Assembly: GCA_963737745.1 (NCBI GenBank)
Contig: CAVTTR010000007.1
Coordinates: 248,001-312,000 of the forward strand
DNA: 64,000 nucleotides
Direction: 5' to 3'
From: Bog-473 sp963737745
Lineage (GTDB): Bacteria; Actinomycetota; Acidimicrobiia; Acidimicrobiales; RAAP-2
Positions 28,883-37,366 of this stretch are shown here, piece by piece. The translations under genes were made by a program, and so were the position numbers. Every line of letters begins with the position of its first letter. Position 1 is the first letter of the stretch. The notes below the pieces were generated by a model. It did no database searches and had not been told where the DNA came from. It worked only from the letters and a program-made list of their open reading frames with translations.

Positions 28883-29862
28883 TTGATGGCGAGAGGGTTG
28901 AGAGGGGACCCGACCGCGCCGGTGATGGTGAGAGGCGGTGCCACGAGAAGGAACTCGTAGACACCATCGGTGGCGCAATCCTCGGCCAACACCTCGACGT
29001 CCCACATTTCGCCGATGTAGATACCGGCGTTGACCAAGAGTATGACGTGAAGTGGTGCCCGCACGTCACTGCATTCGTAGGGGAGCGCCTCTAGACCCCA
29101 GGTGTCAGTGGCCACGGCGGTCACCAGGCGCGGGCAGAGGAAGTCGGCTGCACTGACCCCGAGTCCGGGTGCCGGGCCGGCGGCGTAGTCCCCCCACCCG
29201 CCCGCAGCGCGACAACCGGCGATCTGGCCGGTGCGCACCACAACGAAATCCCCCTCGCCTACTTCGATGCCCTGTGCCCGCGCGCATTCTTCGAGATGCT
29301 CCGCCTGAATGGCTTCGCCTGCCTCGAGCCACGGCCTCCCCAGCCAACGGGGAATATCGAGGAGTACCCCCCGACCCACAGCCCTGTCGCGCAGGTTGGT
29401 GATGCTGTTATGGCGCGCTCCTTGGCTGTCCACGCTCTCGGGCCCACGGCCGTTGTATGTCTGACGCTCGTAGAAGATGTGGCAGAGGGCGTCCCACTGG
29501 GTTGAGGACTGCAGCGGCATGTAGACGGCGTCGTCAGTGGCGCGTAGCTCGCCGGGCACCGGGACAGCAGCGAGCATGTCCCCTCCGTCTTTCAGCATGA
29601 GGTGTTGAGGGTTGACTCGTCCATTGAGTCCGGTCTGGGGACCGGTACCGTCCATGGGAAGCCCGAGTGAGAACACGCTGCCCCGCCGCACCAGGGTGGC
29701 GGCGTGTGTGATCGTGGCTGGAGTCACCGCGTTCGCTGCCCCCAGCTCGTCGTCGTCTCCCCAGCGGCCCCAGGTTCTATAGCTCCGGGCGATCTCCTCA
29801 ACCTGCTGCCGGGTGTACGTCTTCGGGGCCAGGAAATTGGCGTCCGGTCGTTCGGTCGTCAT
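28879..29862 (-). CDS. Cyclase-family metal-dependent hydrolase (kynurenine formamidase-like)
   Basis: 327 residues from the ATG at 29862, chosen because it overlaps the preceding stop (ATGA) and has GGGGGA upstream. It contains STQWDALCH (residues 120-128), the metal-site motif of the larger members of the cyclase family (PF04199), and FVVVRTGQ later in the chain. Relatives hydrolyse formamides, isatin, or lactone-like esters. Its place right after a Baeyer-Villiger monooxygenase and right before a CoA ligase suggests opening of a lactone to a hydroxy acid, which is inference. No signal peptide. Confidence 0.88.
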   Translation of the reverse strand: MTTERPDANFLAPKTYTRQQVEEIARSYRTWGRWGDDDELGAANAVTPATITHAATLVRRGSVFSLGLPMDGTGPQTGLNGRVNPQHLMLKDGGDMLAAVPVPGELRATDDAVYMPLQSSTQWDALCHIFYERQTYNGRGPESVDSQGARHNSITNLRDRAVGRGVLLDIPRWLGRPWLEAGEAIQAEHLEECARAQGIEVGEGDFVVVRTGQIAGCRAAGGWGDYAAGPAPGLGVSAADFLCPRLVTAVATDTWGLEALPYECSDVRAPLHVILLVNAGIYIGEMWDVEVLAEDCATDGVYEFLLVAPPLTITGAVGSPLNPLAIK

Positions 29863-30326
29863 TGAATCATTCCCCCGATTACTGGCGGCGGTACGACCGG
29901 GGTCACCACCATGTTGCGATACGACATTCTCCACCCCTCGGTCGTGCGAATGAATCGATCGTTATAGACGCCGATGCTGTAGGGATGAACCAGCTCCCCG
30001 GTGTATCGAAACGAAGCCATTTCAGCCGTCCCTTCGGCGCTCTCTCCTTCAATGGTGATGTGGTGATTCGCAGCCACCCGGATGTTGCCTCCCGCCTGCG
30101 GAGTTGATGGTGCAGCACCCGGACCGCGATCGAAGTAGGCGACAATCGCTTCTCTACCGTGCAAGTCCAAGTTGAGCGCCTCGCAGATCCACACCGCGTC
30201 TTCGGTCCACGCACTGGCAAACAGGTCCCGATCGCCGCGATCCATCCCCAGCGCGTACCGGGCATAGACGTCGAGGATCTCGTTGCGATCGATCAATGCC
30301 GCCAGACGAGCATCCTCCACGATCAT
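29859..30326 (-). CDS. SnoaL-like (NTF2 fold) protein
   Basis: 155 residues with LIDRNEILDVYARYALGMDRGDRDLFASAWTEDAVW, the SnoaL_4 N-terminal signature, and the final strand GWRMSYRNMVV. Both ends overlap neighbours by four bases (ATGA with the BVMO before it and with the cyclase after it), so expression is tightly coupled to them. It may act on the BVMO product or stabilise a complex; this is inference. Similar in length to ketosteroid-isomerase-fold enzymes. Confidence 0.88.
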   Translation of the reverse strand: MIVEDARLAALIDRNEILDVYARYALGMDRGDRDLFASAWTEDAVWICEALNLDLHGREAIVAYFDRGPGAAPSTPQAGGNIRVAANHHITIEGESAEGTAEMASFRYTGELVHPYSIGVYNDRFIRTTEGWRMSYRNMVVTPVVPPPVIGGMIQ

Positions 30327-31825
30327 CGAGTTCCCTTCGCATTTCGGTCCGAACTTGTGTCCGGTTCACGTGGCTGAGTTTCCAGGTCGCCGAGCGCGAG
30401 GTCAGCGAACATCGACTCGTGCTCTTTGATGTACCAAGGCCAAATGATCGGGACCTTTCCTTGGCCCTTGTACCAGTTGTCACACCCGTCCGACCAGACG
30501 GTGGCCGGCAAGGCATCTTCCATCTGGCCCACGAAGCGCTCCGTCGCCTCCTCGGTTGGCCACACCGCACATTTCGATGCGATGGCGTGGTCGAGCAGTC
30601 GAGTGATGTAACCCGTCTCGTCTTCGAGTGTCTTGGGTACCGGGACGTTGTTCACGGGGCTGAACGGACCATTCAGAAGGAAGAAGTTAGGAAACGACGG
30701 AATCGAGACGCCGCGGTAGGAATATGGACCGTCGGCCCACACGTCGTCCAAGAGGGTGCCATTAAGGCCGACCACCTGCATGGGTCGGACGTACGCATGT
30801 GCATCGAATCCGGTGGCGAACACGAGCACATCCAGATCGACAACCGCGCCGTCAGTGGTTATCGCACCGGTCGGGACTACCCGCTCGACCCCGGCCCGAA
30901 CGATGGTGACACTGGGCTCCTGCACCGCTTGGTAGTACCACGGCGATTTGGGAATGCGCTTGCAACCGGGTGGAAAATCCGGCGTCAGAGCTTCACGAAG
31001 CTGTGGATCGCTGATGACGTGGAGATCCTCGCGGAGCGCCTGCTGCGCCGCGTCGCGCCGCGGGCCTGGCACGAGCTTCCAATAGGGGTCGGTCAAACGG
31101 GGATCCTGGCCGATCCCACGCTCGAGCTCGGCCAGGATTTCGCTCCCTAGCTCTGGTGAGGCGCTCAGCCGCTGGAGCAGATCTGCGGTGATTTCGGGAT
31201 TGTCCACCGTCTCGATCCATTGGGGGGTTCGAACGAACTGCACGACGTCGCAGTCTTTGTAGGCCAGCGCTGATACCAACTGGATTCCGCTCGAACCACT
31301 GCCGACGATGCCCACCCGCTTACCCGCCACATCGAGATCAGCGGGCCAGCGCGAAGAATGGAAGTGGGGGCCCTCGAAGGTCTCCACACCAGGAACGGCC
31401 GGCATTTTGGCCCGGTGCAGGAACCCAGTGGCCGAGACGATGGCGTCGGCGTGAAAGATCCTGCCGTCTTTGGACCGGAGGCTCCACCACGAACCTTCCC
31501 AGGCGGTCTCGACGAGTTCCGTGCCGAACACCACATGCTGGCGGAGAAGATGCTCGTCGGCCACATCGACCAGGTAGTCCTGAATTTCTGGGCCCGGTGC
31601 GTAGGCGTGCGACCAGTCGTACTTGGGTGCGAACGACAGTTGATACAGCGATACCGGAATGTCGACGTACAGCCCCGGGTAATTGTTCTCTCGCCACGTA
31701 CCACCGACCTCATCGGCCTTTTCGTACATGGTGAAGGCCACTCCTCGTTCATCCAGCCGTTTGGCCATGTAGAGGCCCGACATTCCCGCCCCGATGATGG
31801 CGACTTCGAACTGTTGCGATGTCAT
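30323..31825 (-). CDS. Baeyer-Villiger flavin monooxygenase
   Basis: 500 residues from the ATG at 31825 (GGAGA before it). It has two Rossmann motifs (GAGMSG 12-17 for FAD and GSGSSG 175-180 for NADPH) and, between them, the BVMO fingerprint F-x-G-x-x-x-H-x-x-x-W-P at residues 150-161. GGTWRENNYPG follows the first motif as in cyclohexanone-type monooxygenases. The enzyme would insert oxygen next to a ketone, giving an ester or lactone. The next genes (SnoaL-like, cyclase-family hydrolase, CoA ligase, acyl-CoA dehydrogenase) fit opening and degradation of that lactone. Its end overlaps the next start (ATGA). Confidence 0.93.
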   Translation of the reverse strand: MTSQQFEVAIIGAGMSGLYMAKRLDERGVAFTMYEKADEVGGTWRENNYPGLYVDIPVSLYQLSFAPKYDWSHAYAPGPEIQDYLVDVADEHLLRQHVVFGTELVETAWEGSWWSLRSKDGRIFHADAIVSATGFLHRAKMPAVPGVETFEGPHFHSSRWPADLDVAGKRVGIVGSGSSGIQLVSALAYKDCDVVQFVRTPQWIETVDNPEITADLLQRLSASPELGSEILAELERGIGQDPRLTDPYWKLVPGPRRDAAQQALREDLHVISDPQLREALTPDFPPGCKRIPKSPWYYQAVQEPSVTIVRAGVERVVPTGAITTDGAVVDLDVLVFATGFDAHAYVRPMQVVGLNGTLLDDVWADGPYSYRGVSIPSFPNFFLLNGPFSPVNNVPVPKTLEDETGYITRLLDHAIASKCAVWPTEEATERFVGQMEDALPATVWSDGCDNWYKGQGKVPIIWPWYIKEHESMFADLALGDLETQPREPDTSSDRNAKGTR

Positions 31826-31877
31826 GCTGTCTCCGTTCCGGCCACGAGGACCACACCCCCGGCGTTGCAGTTGGTCG

Positions 31878-32309
31878 TCACGACGAGCCCTCGCCACCGA
31901 CGCGCAGGTCGATTCCTCGCCGAGCAAATCGAAACCGCCCGTTGTCGGCGGGGACCATCCGGTCGAGATACCAACCAGCCATCAACGCCGCCGTCTCGCC
32001 ATGCACGAAAAGAAAGGACGAATGCGCCGTGACGACCCCATCCTCACCGATACTCAGGTGCGGGCTACTCGTTATGTGCACCCCCCTCGGGGAGCGCTGC
32101 GCGAATCGTGTCAGGCGCTCCTGGCCCGTGAACTCGCGGCCGAATGCTGCAAGCACACCGTCATCGCCGAAGAGCGCCGCCCAAGCTTCAGACTGACCAT
32201 CGTCGGCGTAACGCCCATAATCGGCCAACAACTGGTGCGCGGCAAACATTTCTGACGCAACGACTTCCCGTCGCATGGGAGGAACGGGCACCTCCTCTCG
32301 GGTTGTCAC
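31878..32309 (-). CDS. SnoaL-like (NTF2 fold) protein
   Basis: 143 residues starting with GTG that overlaps the stop of the CoA ligase (GTGA). The sequence EMFAAHQLLADYGRYADDGQSEAWAALFGDDGVLAAFG and the terminal GRFRFARRGIDLRVGG are SnoaL_4-like. It sits between the FadD3-like ligase and the BVMO, 52 bases before the latter. The second NTF2-fold gene of this operon. Role unknown. Confidence 0.85.
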   Translation of the reverse strand: MTTREEVPVPPMRREVVASEMFAAHQLLADYGRYADDGQSEAWAALFGDDGVLAAFGREFTGQERLTRFAQRSPRGVHITSSPHLSIGEDGVVTAHSSFLFVHGETAALMAGWYLDRMVPADNGRFRFARRGIDLRVGGEGSS

Positions 32310-33916
32310 GTGTCCTCCACTGCCGGCGCGAGCAGGCGTTTCCGTAGCTCCATTTTCTCGACCTTCCCGGCCGCATTCACCGGCAACTCGTCCACGATCT
32401 CAACCCGCCGTGGCACCTTGTAGTTGGCCATGTTCTCCCGCGCCCACGCAATGATTTCGTCCCCGATCGGCGCCGGGTGGTGGAGGGCGATGAATGCGGC
32501 CCCAACCTCTCCCATCCGCGTGTCAGGGATCCCCACGACGGCGACCTGTCGGATGCCGGGATGGCGCAGCAGGATCGACTCGACCTCCGCCGGGTAGACG
32601 TTGAATCCTCCGACCGTGAACATGTCCTTGATCCGGCCGGTAATTCGGAGATACCCATCGACGTCGATGCGACCGAGGTCCCCGGTGCGCAACCAACCGT
32701 CCGGCGACAACACCTCGGCGGTGGCATCAGGATCATCGAGGTAGCCGACCATGGTCGACGGACCCCGTAAGACGACCTCGCCCACCGCGTCTACCTCAAC
32801 CTCGGCCCCCGTGCTGTCGACGATCCGCAGCTCGAAGTGAGGACGGGCGCGACCGACCGACGTGGCAATCGTCACCGGGCTGTCCGAGGGCGACGTCCCC
32901 GTCGCGGTGCCCGCCTCGGTGAGTCCGTAACCGGCAGCAATGAAGGAGAAGGGAAGCTCCGTCTGGACCCGTTCGATCAACGCCACGGGGATATCGGCCG
33001 CACCGGTCACCGCGACGCGCAGTGAGGACAGGTCGTAGCGCGCTCGATCGGGGTGGTCGAGAATCGATTGATAGAGAGTCGGTGGCCCTGGCAAAATCGT
33101 CACCCCGAGTTCGCTGACGAGCTCGAGGGCACGATCGACATCGAAGACGGCAAGGGGGACCATCGTCAGGCCGGCGGCAATGGATGCGAGAATCCCTGAC
33201 TTCAGCCCGAACATATGAAAATACGGGTTGATCATCAAGTAGCGGTCCCCCGGTTGCAGACCAGCCATGACCACCCAGTCAGAGGCGACGGCCAGCGTCG
33301 TCGCATGTGTCGACACTGCTCCTTTCGGCGTCCCGGTCGTGCCCGAAGTGAAGAGGATGTCGGCTGGGTCACTCGCGCTGAGGGCGTTGCGTCGCCGATC
33401 CAGCTCTGCCAGGGAGGCTTCGGTGACGCCGCTGAGCACTTCGCTCCAGGCCACGAGGCCAGGTCCGCCAGTGTCGCCGGTCACGATCACGACCTCGAGC
33501 GCCGGAAGCGGTCCTCCGGCTTGCGCCAGCATTTCCGAATAATCGACGCCGAGGAAGTCGGTGACCGTGACGAGGACGCGAGCTCGGGTGCGGCGAAGGA
33601 TTTCGCCCGCTTCGGCCCCCTTGAACCGGGTGTTCACGGGAACCAGCGTCGCTCCCGCCTGAATCAAACCGAGGTAGGCGACGATCCACTCGATCCCGTT
33701 GGGAGCCCACAACGCGACGCGGTCGCTTGGCTCCACTCCACGGGCGACAAGGGCGGCACCGAAGTGGCGCGAGCGCTCGAAGAGCTCGGTGTAGGTGAGT
33801 TCCGTTGTCCCGGCGATGAGCGCAAGCGAGTCCCCGTGCTGGGCCACGGTCGTTTCGAGCAAAGCGCCAATCGTCAGTGGTGGCTCAGGGCGGCTGGGCC
33901 GCTTTTCGGCAGTCAA
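32306..33916 (-). CDS. FadD3-like acyl-CoA synthetase
   Basis: 536 residues from a TTG at 33916. That start is chosen because it overlaps the TetR stop (TTGA), a GGAG lies seven bases before it, and the longer frame would cover the TetR gene. Adenylate-forming motifs: ILFTSGTTGTPKGAVSTH, INPYFHMFGLKSGILA, LPGPPTLYQSILDHP, AYGLTEA, WLRTGDLG, and Lys in NAAGKVEKMEL. The block order and wording closely follow mycobacterial FadD3, which activates the propionate side chain of the steroid C/D-ring remnant (HIP). Steroid or hydrindane-type substrates are therefore likely, though orthology is not proven. It heads the long catabolic operon after its regulator. Confidence 0.9.
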   Translation of the reverse strand: MTAEKRPSRPEPPLTIGALLETTVAQHGDSLALIAGTTELTYTELFERSRHFGAALVARGVEPSDRVALWAPNGIEWIVAYLGLIQAGATLVPVNTRFKGAEAGEILRRTRARVLVTVTDFLGVDYSEMLAQAGGPLPALEVVIVTGDTGGPGLVAWSEVLSGVTEASLAELDRRRNALSASDPADILFTSGTTGTPKGAVSTHATTLAVASDWVVMAGLQPGDRYLMINPYFHMFGLKSGILASIAAGLTMVPLAVFDVDRALELVSELGVTILPGPPTLYQSILDHPDRARYDLSSLRVAVTGAADIPVALIERVQTELPFSFIAAGYGLTEAGTATGTSPSDSPVTIATSVGRARPHFELRIVDSTGAEVEVDAVGEVVLRGPSTMVGYLDDPDATAEVLSPDGWLRTGDLGRIDVDGYLRITGRIKDMFTVGGFNVYPAEVESILLRHPGIRQVAVVGIPDTRMGEVGAAFIALHHPAPIGDEIIAWARENMANYKVPRRVEIVDELPVNAAGKVEKMELRKRLLAPAVEDT

Positions 33917-34596
33917 GGGAGGACTCCACTTTCCATGGCTACAGGGCTCGTCGAGAGATGCAACTCCAGGGCGGCCACGATGGCCTCGAAGGCGAGCGTG
34001 CTCGCCGCCTGCCAAGACTCTCCGCCCTCGATCGTCACGGCGGCGGTGAAATACGGACTGATGTGCGCGGCCACGGCCGAAATCAGCGTGGTCGTGGGGA
34101 TACCGCTGCCCCCGCTCGCCCGCCATAGGGTGCTGCTGATCGTCACGGCGTGCCGGTGATACGACTCACGTCGACTTCGTTCCGTGTCGAGAAGCTCTTG
34201 TGGCAGTTCCGACTTCGCACTCAGTTCGAAGAATCCGGGCCCGATGACGGAGTTGATCTCGTGAGTGACATCACAGGTGGCTCGTAGCCAGGATTCCCAG
34301 TCGCCGCCGTACGTCGGAAGCTCTCGTCCGTACCAGGCCATCCCCTCATTGAACGCCGCCGCCAAGAGATGTTCTCGCGTCCCGAAGAGGCGAAAGAGCG
34401 TCCGCCGGCTGACCTGTGCGGCTTCAGCGATCTGACCCATCGTCGCATTGAGCCCACGTTGGAGTACGTACCGTCTGGTCGCGCCGAGAATGTGGTCAAC
34501 GACCGCCTGGCGTTTGGCGTCGGCAAGGGGCTGGGTGGCCGTGGGCAAGACGATTACTGTAGCAATATTGACACTCTTGAGTGTCAGCTGACACAC
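33913..34596 (-). CDS. TetR-family transcriptional regulator, likely autoregulated
   Basis: Up to 227 residues. Helix-turn-helix at about residues 52-82 (ATMGQIAEAAQVSRRTLFRLFGTREHLLAAA). The GTG at 34596 is the first possible start, but the frame from there reads through a perfect palindrome (34569-34586) that is probably the operator. A TTG at 34548, just past the palindrome, is therefore an equally good start. The stop overlaps the TTG of the FadD3-like ligase, so regulator and pathway are one transcription unit. It is divergent from another CoA ligase at 34702, which may share the operator. The ligand is likely an acyl-CoA intermediate (inference from family context). Confidence 0.9.
   Translation of the reverse strand: MCQLTLKSVNIATVIVLPTATQPLADAKRQAVVDHILGATRRYVLQRGLNATMGQIAEAAQVSRRTLFRLFGTREHLLAAAFNEGMAWYGRELPTYGGDWESWLRATCDVTHEINSVIGPGFFELSAKSELPQELLDTERSRRESYHRHAVTISSTLWRASGGSGIPTTTLISAVAAHISPYFTAAVTIEGGESWQAASTLAFEAIVAALELHLSTSPVAMESGVLP
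34569..34586. promoter_or_regulatory. Palindromic operator candidate for the adjacent TetR
   Basis: TGACACTC and GAGTGTCA are perfect 8-base arms around a TT centre. A further half-site-like TGACACACTC follows at 34589-34598. The element lies between the divergent TetR and CoA-ligase genes, where a TetR dimer would be expected to bind, and includes a TTGACA that could be a -35 box for the rightward gene. Confidence 0.65.
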
Positions 34597-34701
34597 TCAC
34601 AAGTGCTGCGGGGGTCGGGTGGCCAAGAACTCACGCCCTCTTGCCCGAAGCAACGTGAATATGCTGGTCAGGACGCCGGGAATGGGGAAGGTGGCAGGTC
34701 G

Positions 34702-36264
34702 ATGCTGAGCACACCTGGCGTGGTGCCCATTCCACTAGAGGTCCGGCGACGCTATGCCGCCCGTGGGTTATGGGACAGCGAGACCGTTCGGCAAGGTCTC
34801 GAGACCCATGCCTCCGCGACACCCCACCGCATGGCGATCGTTGACGAATCGGGAACCTGGTCCTACGGCCGATTAGCCGATGCGGTGGCTCGTGGTGTAG
34901 GGGGATTGCGCTCCCGGGGCGTGGCCGGTGGGTCTGTCGTCTTGATTCTTGCCCCGCTCAGCGCCTCAGCGGTCGCGACGTACCAGGCGGCGATCCGAAG
35001 TGGGGCCGCCTCGATGATGATGGATCGCCGCAGCGGACGATTTGACTTCGCCCAAGCTCTTGGCGCGGTAGCCGTCGATCTTGTCGTATCCACGCCCGAA
35101 CTCCTCGAGGTCTTCGGGGCGGGTCAGAGCGGAGTGCCGACAGCCACGTTCGACGATCTCATCGACTTTCCAGAGCCAGTGACCGATTGGGAAGAGCCCG
35201 ATCCTTCCAGTCCAATCACTGTCGTGTTCACATCGGGGACGACCAGCGGGCCGAAAGGCGTCGTCCACAGCCTCAACACCCTCCGGTCCGGGGGCAGGAA
35301 CATCGGCGATGCGATCCTCATGGGCGCCGACGACAGGGCATTCCTGTCCTCGCCACTGGCCAGTATCACTGGCCTGGTCCAAACCCACTTGATGCTCGAC
35401 AACGGAGCGGCGCTCATTCTGGAGGACCGCTTCGATCCTCCGCTGTCCCTGGCCTCGGTAAGGGAACACGGAGCGACGATTCTGGGAGGGGCGCCCATAA
35501 TTGTCGAGGAGCTCTTCAAGCAAGCGCAGCGCGAGAACGTGCGTGACATCCCTCTGCGCGCGCTGGCTCTGGGTGGGTCCATGATCCCCCGTGAAGTCCT
35601 CAATCTTGCGGTGGATCGATACGGCATTGTGCCCGTGCGAATGTACGGGGCCTCGGAGATACCCTCGGCTACGGGCAGCCGACCCTCCGACGCGGGTGAT
35701 GTCAGGTTGAACAATGACGGGGCCTGCTCCGAGGGCACCGAAGTCGTCGTCGACGACGAATCAGGCGAAATTCTTGTCCGCGGACCGATGCGATGCCTGG
35801 GTTACCTCAACGAAGAGGACAATCGCAGCGCCTTCATTGAGGGCGGCTGGTACCGAACAGGGGATATTGGAACTTTCGCACATGGTCGCTTGACCATTAC
35901 GGGACGGCTGAAGGAAGTGGCGACGCGCAAGGGAATGAAGATCTCTCTGAGCGAGATCGACGAGGTGGTCCGGACATTGCCTCATGTCGAGGACGCCTGT
36001 GCCTTTGCCCTACCCGACGATGAGACAGGAGAACGAGTGGCCGTCGCTCTTCGGAGCGAGAAAGGGGCATCGATTGACTTCGAATCGATCGTTGACGGAC
36101 TGTTGGCAGCCGGGCTGCCGAAATGGAAGCTCCCGGAACAAGTCGTACTTTGGAACGACCCCTTCCCACGTACCGAGAGCGGAAAAATCCAGCGTCGCAT
36201 TCTCGGGGAACGTGTGGATGAACATCGGTCGCTGTTCGCCACGCGTCTTCGACCTGCCGGCTGA
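34702..36264 (+). CDS. AMP-dependent acyl-CoA synthetase-like protein
   Basis: 520 residues from the ATG at 34702; the long upstream extension would run through the divergent promoter and is rejected. Motifs of the adenylate-forming fold: VVFTSGTTSGPKGVVHS near residue 176, MYGASEIPSATGS (A5 region, with Ser-Glu in place of the common Thr-Glu), WYRTGDIG, GRLKEVATRKG, and catalytic Lys in PRTESGKIQRR. A rather short member. It probably activates a carboxylate to CoA; it is divergent from the TetR/FadD3-like operon and may be under the same operator. An amidohydrolase follows 81 bases later. Confidence 0.9.
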   Translation: MLSTPGVVPIPLEVRRRYAARGLWDSETVRQGLETHASATPHRMAIVDESGTWSYGRLADAVARGVGGLRSRGVAGGSVVLILAPLSASAVATYQAAIRSGAASMMMDRRSGRFDFAQALGAVAVDLVVSTPELLEVFGAGQSGVPTATFDDLIDFPEPVTDWEEPDPSSPITVVFTSGTTSGPKGVVHSLNTLRSGGRNIGDAILMGADDRAFLSSPLASITGLVQTHLMLDNGAALILEDRFDPPLSLASVREHGATILGGAPIIVEELFKQAQRENVRDIPLRALALGGSMIPREVLNLAVDRYGIVPVRMYGASEIPSATGSRPSDAGDVRLNNDGACSEGTEVVVDDESGEILVRGPMRCLGYLNEEDNRSAFIEGGWYRTGDIGTFAHGRLTITGRLKEVATRKGMKISLSEIDEVVRTLPHVEDACAFALPDDETGERVAVALRSEKGASIDFESIVDGLLAAGLPKWKLPEQVVLWNDPFPRTESGKIQRRILGERVDEHRSLFATRLRPAG

Positions 36265-36345
36265 TTCGGCGCCGCCCACAGAGTCCTCTGACGCGCCTCG
36301 AACTTCGCTTGTCGCCCTGGCCCACCGACGCCTACTGTCGATAGC

Positions 36346-37356
36346 GTGCAGCTGAGCGAGGTCGACCAAGAGAACTCCCCTCAAGAGGTGGTGCTCGAGC
36401 CTGATCTGCCGATCATCGATGCGCACCATCATGTATGGCCGTCGGGCTATTGGATCCCCTACGACCTCGACGCCCTGCAGGCTGACATCGGGCGAGGCCA
36501 TCGGATTGATGCGACCGTGTTCATCGAGTGCATGACCTCGTTTCGACCCGATGGTGACGAGGCACTCAAGCCAGTGGGCGAGACCGAGTTTGTCGTGGGA
36601 AATGCTCCCGCGGAGGCGGTCGGCGCCGGGACACGCGTGGCGGCGGGCGTCGTGGGGTGGGCCGACCTGATGCAACCCGAACTCGTCCCGAAAACGCTCG
36701 ACGGCCACCTCGCTGCCGGCCAAGGCCGTTTCCGTGGCGTCCGTTTCAACGTCGTGTGGCACGACATCCACAGCGCCACGACCGCCCATACCGGTCGGGT
36801 GACCTTTCCCCACATGCTCCTCGACGACGGCTTTCGCTCCAGCCTCCGCAGCATCGCTGAGCGCGACCTGACCTATGACATCTGGCTGTACCACCCCCAG
36901 TTGGGAGAGCTCGCCGAGACGCTTGATGCCGTTCCCGAGCTGACGTTCGTGCTGAATCACCTGGGCGGACCGGTGCCCGACGAGCCCACGCCTGCCTCCC
37001 GATCAGCGATGTTCGACGATTGGCGACGCGGCATAGAGGAGGTGGCCCGCCGTCCCAACGTCGTGCTCAAGATCGGCGGCGTTGGGATGCCGGTCTACGG
37101 GTTCGGATTGCAAGAGGACGCCGACCGACCATCATCCACACGTCTGGTGGAGGCATGGCGGCCCTACGTCGAGATTGCGGTCGGTGCGTTCGGAGCGGAC
37201 CGATGCATGTTCGAAAGCAACTTTCCGGTCGACAAGCAGAGCTACAGCTACGACAGTCTCTGGAACGCGTTCAAGCTCTTGTCGAAGGACTGGTCGCCGG
37301 ACGAGCGCACCTCCCTCTTCTCGGGGACCGCCCGCCGCGTCTACCGGCTCGGGTAA
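36346..37356 (+). CDS. Amidohydrolase-2 family protein
   Basis: 336 residues starting at a GTG. The metal-site motif IDAHHHVW (residues 24-31) and the final MFESNFPVDK strand define the amidohydrolase-2 group that includes lactonases and 2-pyrone-4,6-dicarboxylate hydrolase-like enzymes (FVLNHLGGP in the middle supports this). It could hydrolyse a lactone formed by one of the BVMOs. Weak ribosome site, so a start further downstream is possible. It follows the CoA ligase and is convergent with the next, also amidohydrolase-like, gene. Confidence 0.9.
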   Translation: MQLSEVDQENSPQEVVLEPDLPIIDAHHHVWPSGYWIPYDLDALQADIGRGHRIDATVFIECMTSFRPDGDEALKPVGETEFVVGNAPAEAVGAGTRVAAGVVGWADLMQPELVPKTLDGHLAAGQGRFRGVRFNVVWHDIHSATTAHTGRVTFPHMLLDDGFRSSLRSIAERDLTYDIWLYHPQLGELAETLDAVPELTFVLNHLGGPVPDEPTPASRSAMFDDWRRGIEEVARRPNVVLKIGGVGMPVYGFGLQEDADRPSSTRLVEAWRPYVEIAVGAFGADRCMFESNFPVDKQSYSYDSLWNAFKLLSKDWSPDERTSLFSGTARRVYRLG

Positions 37357-37366
37357 TGGACGGCGC

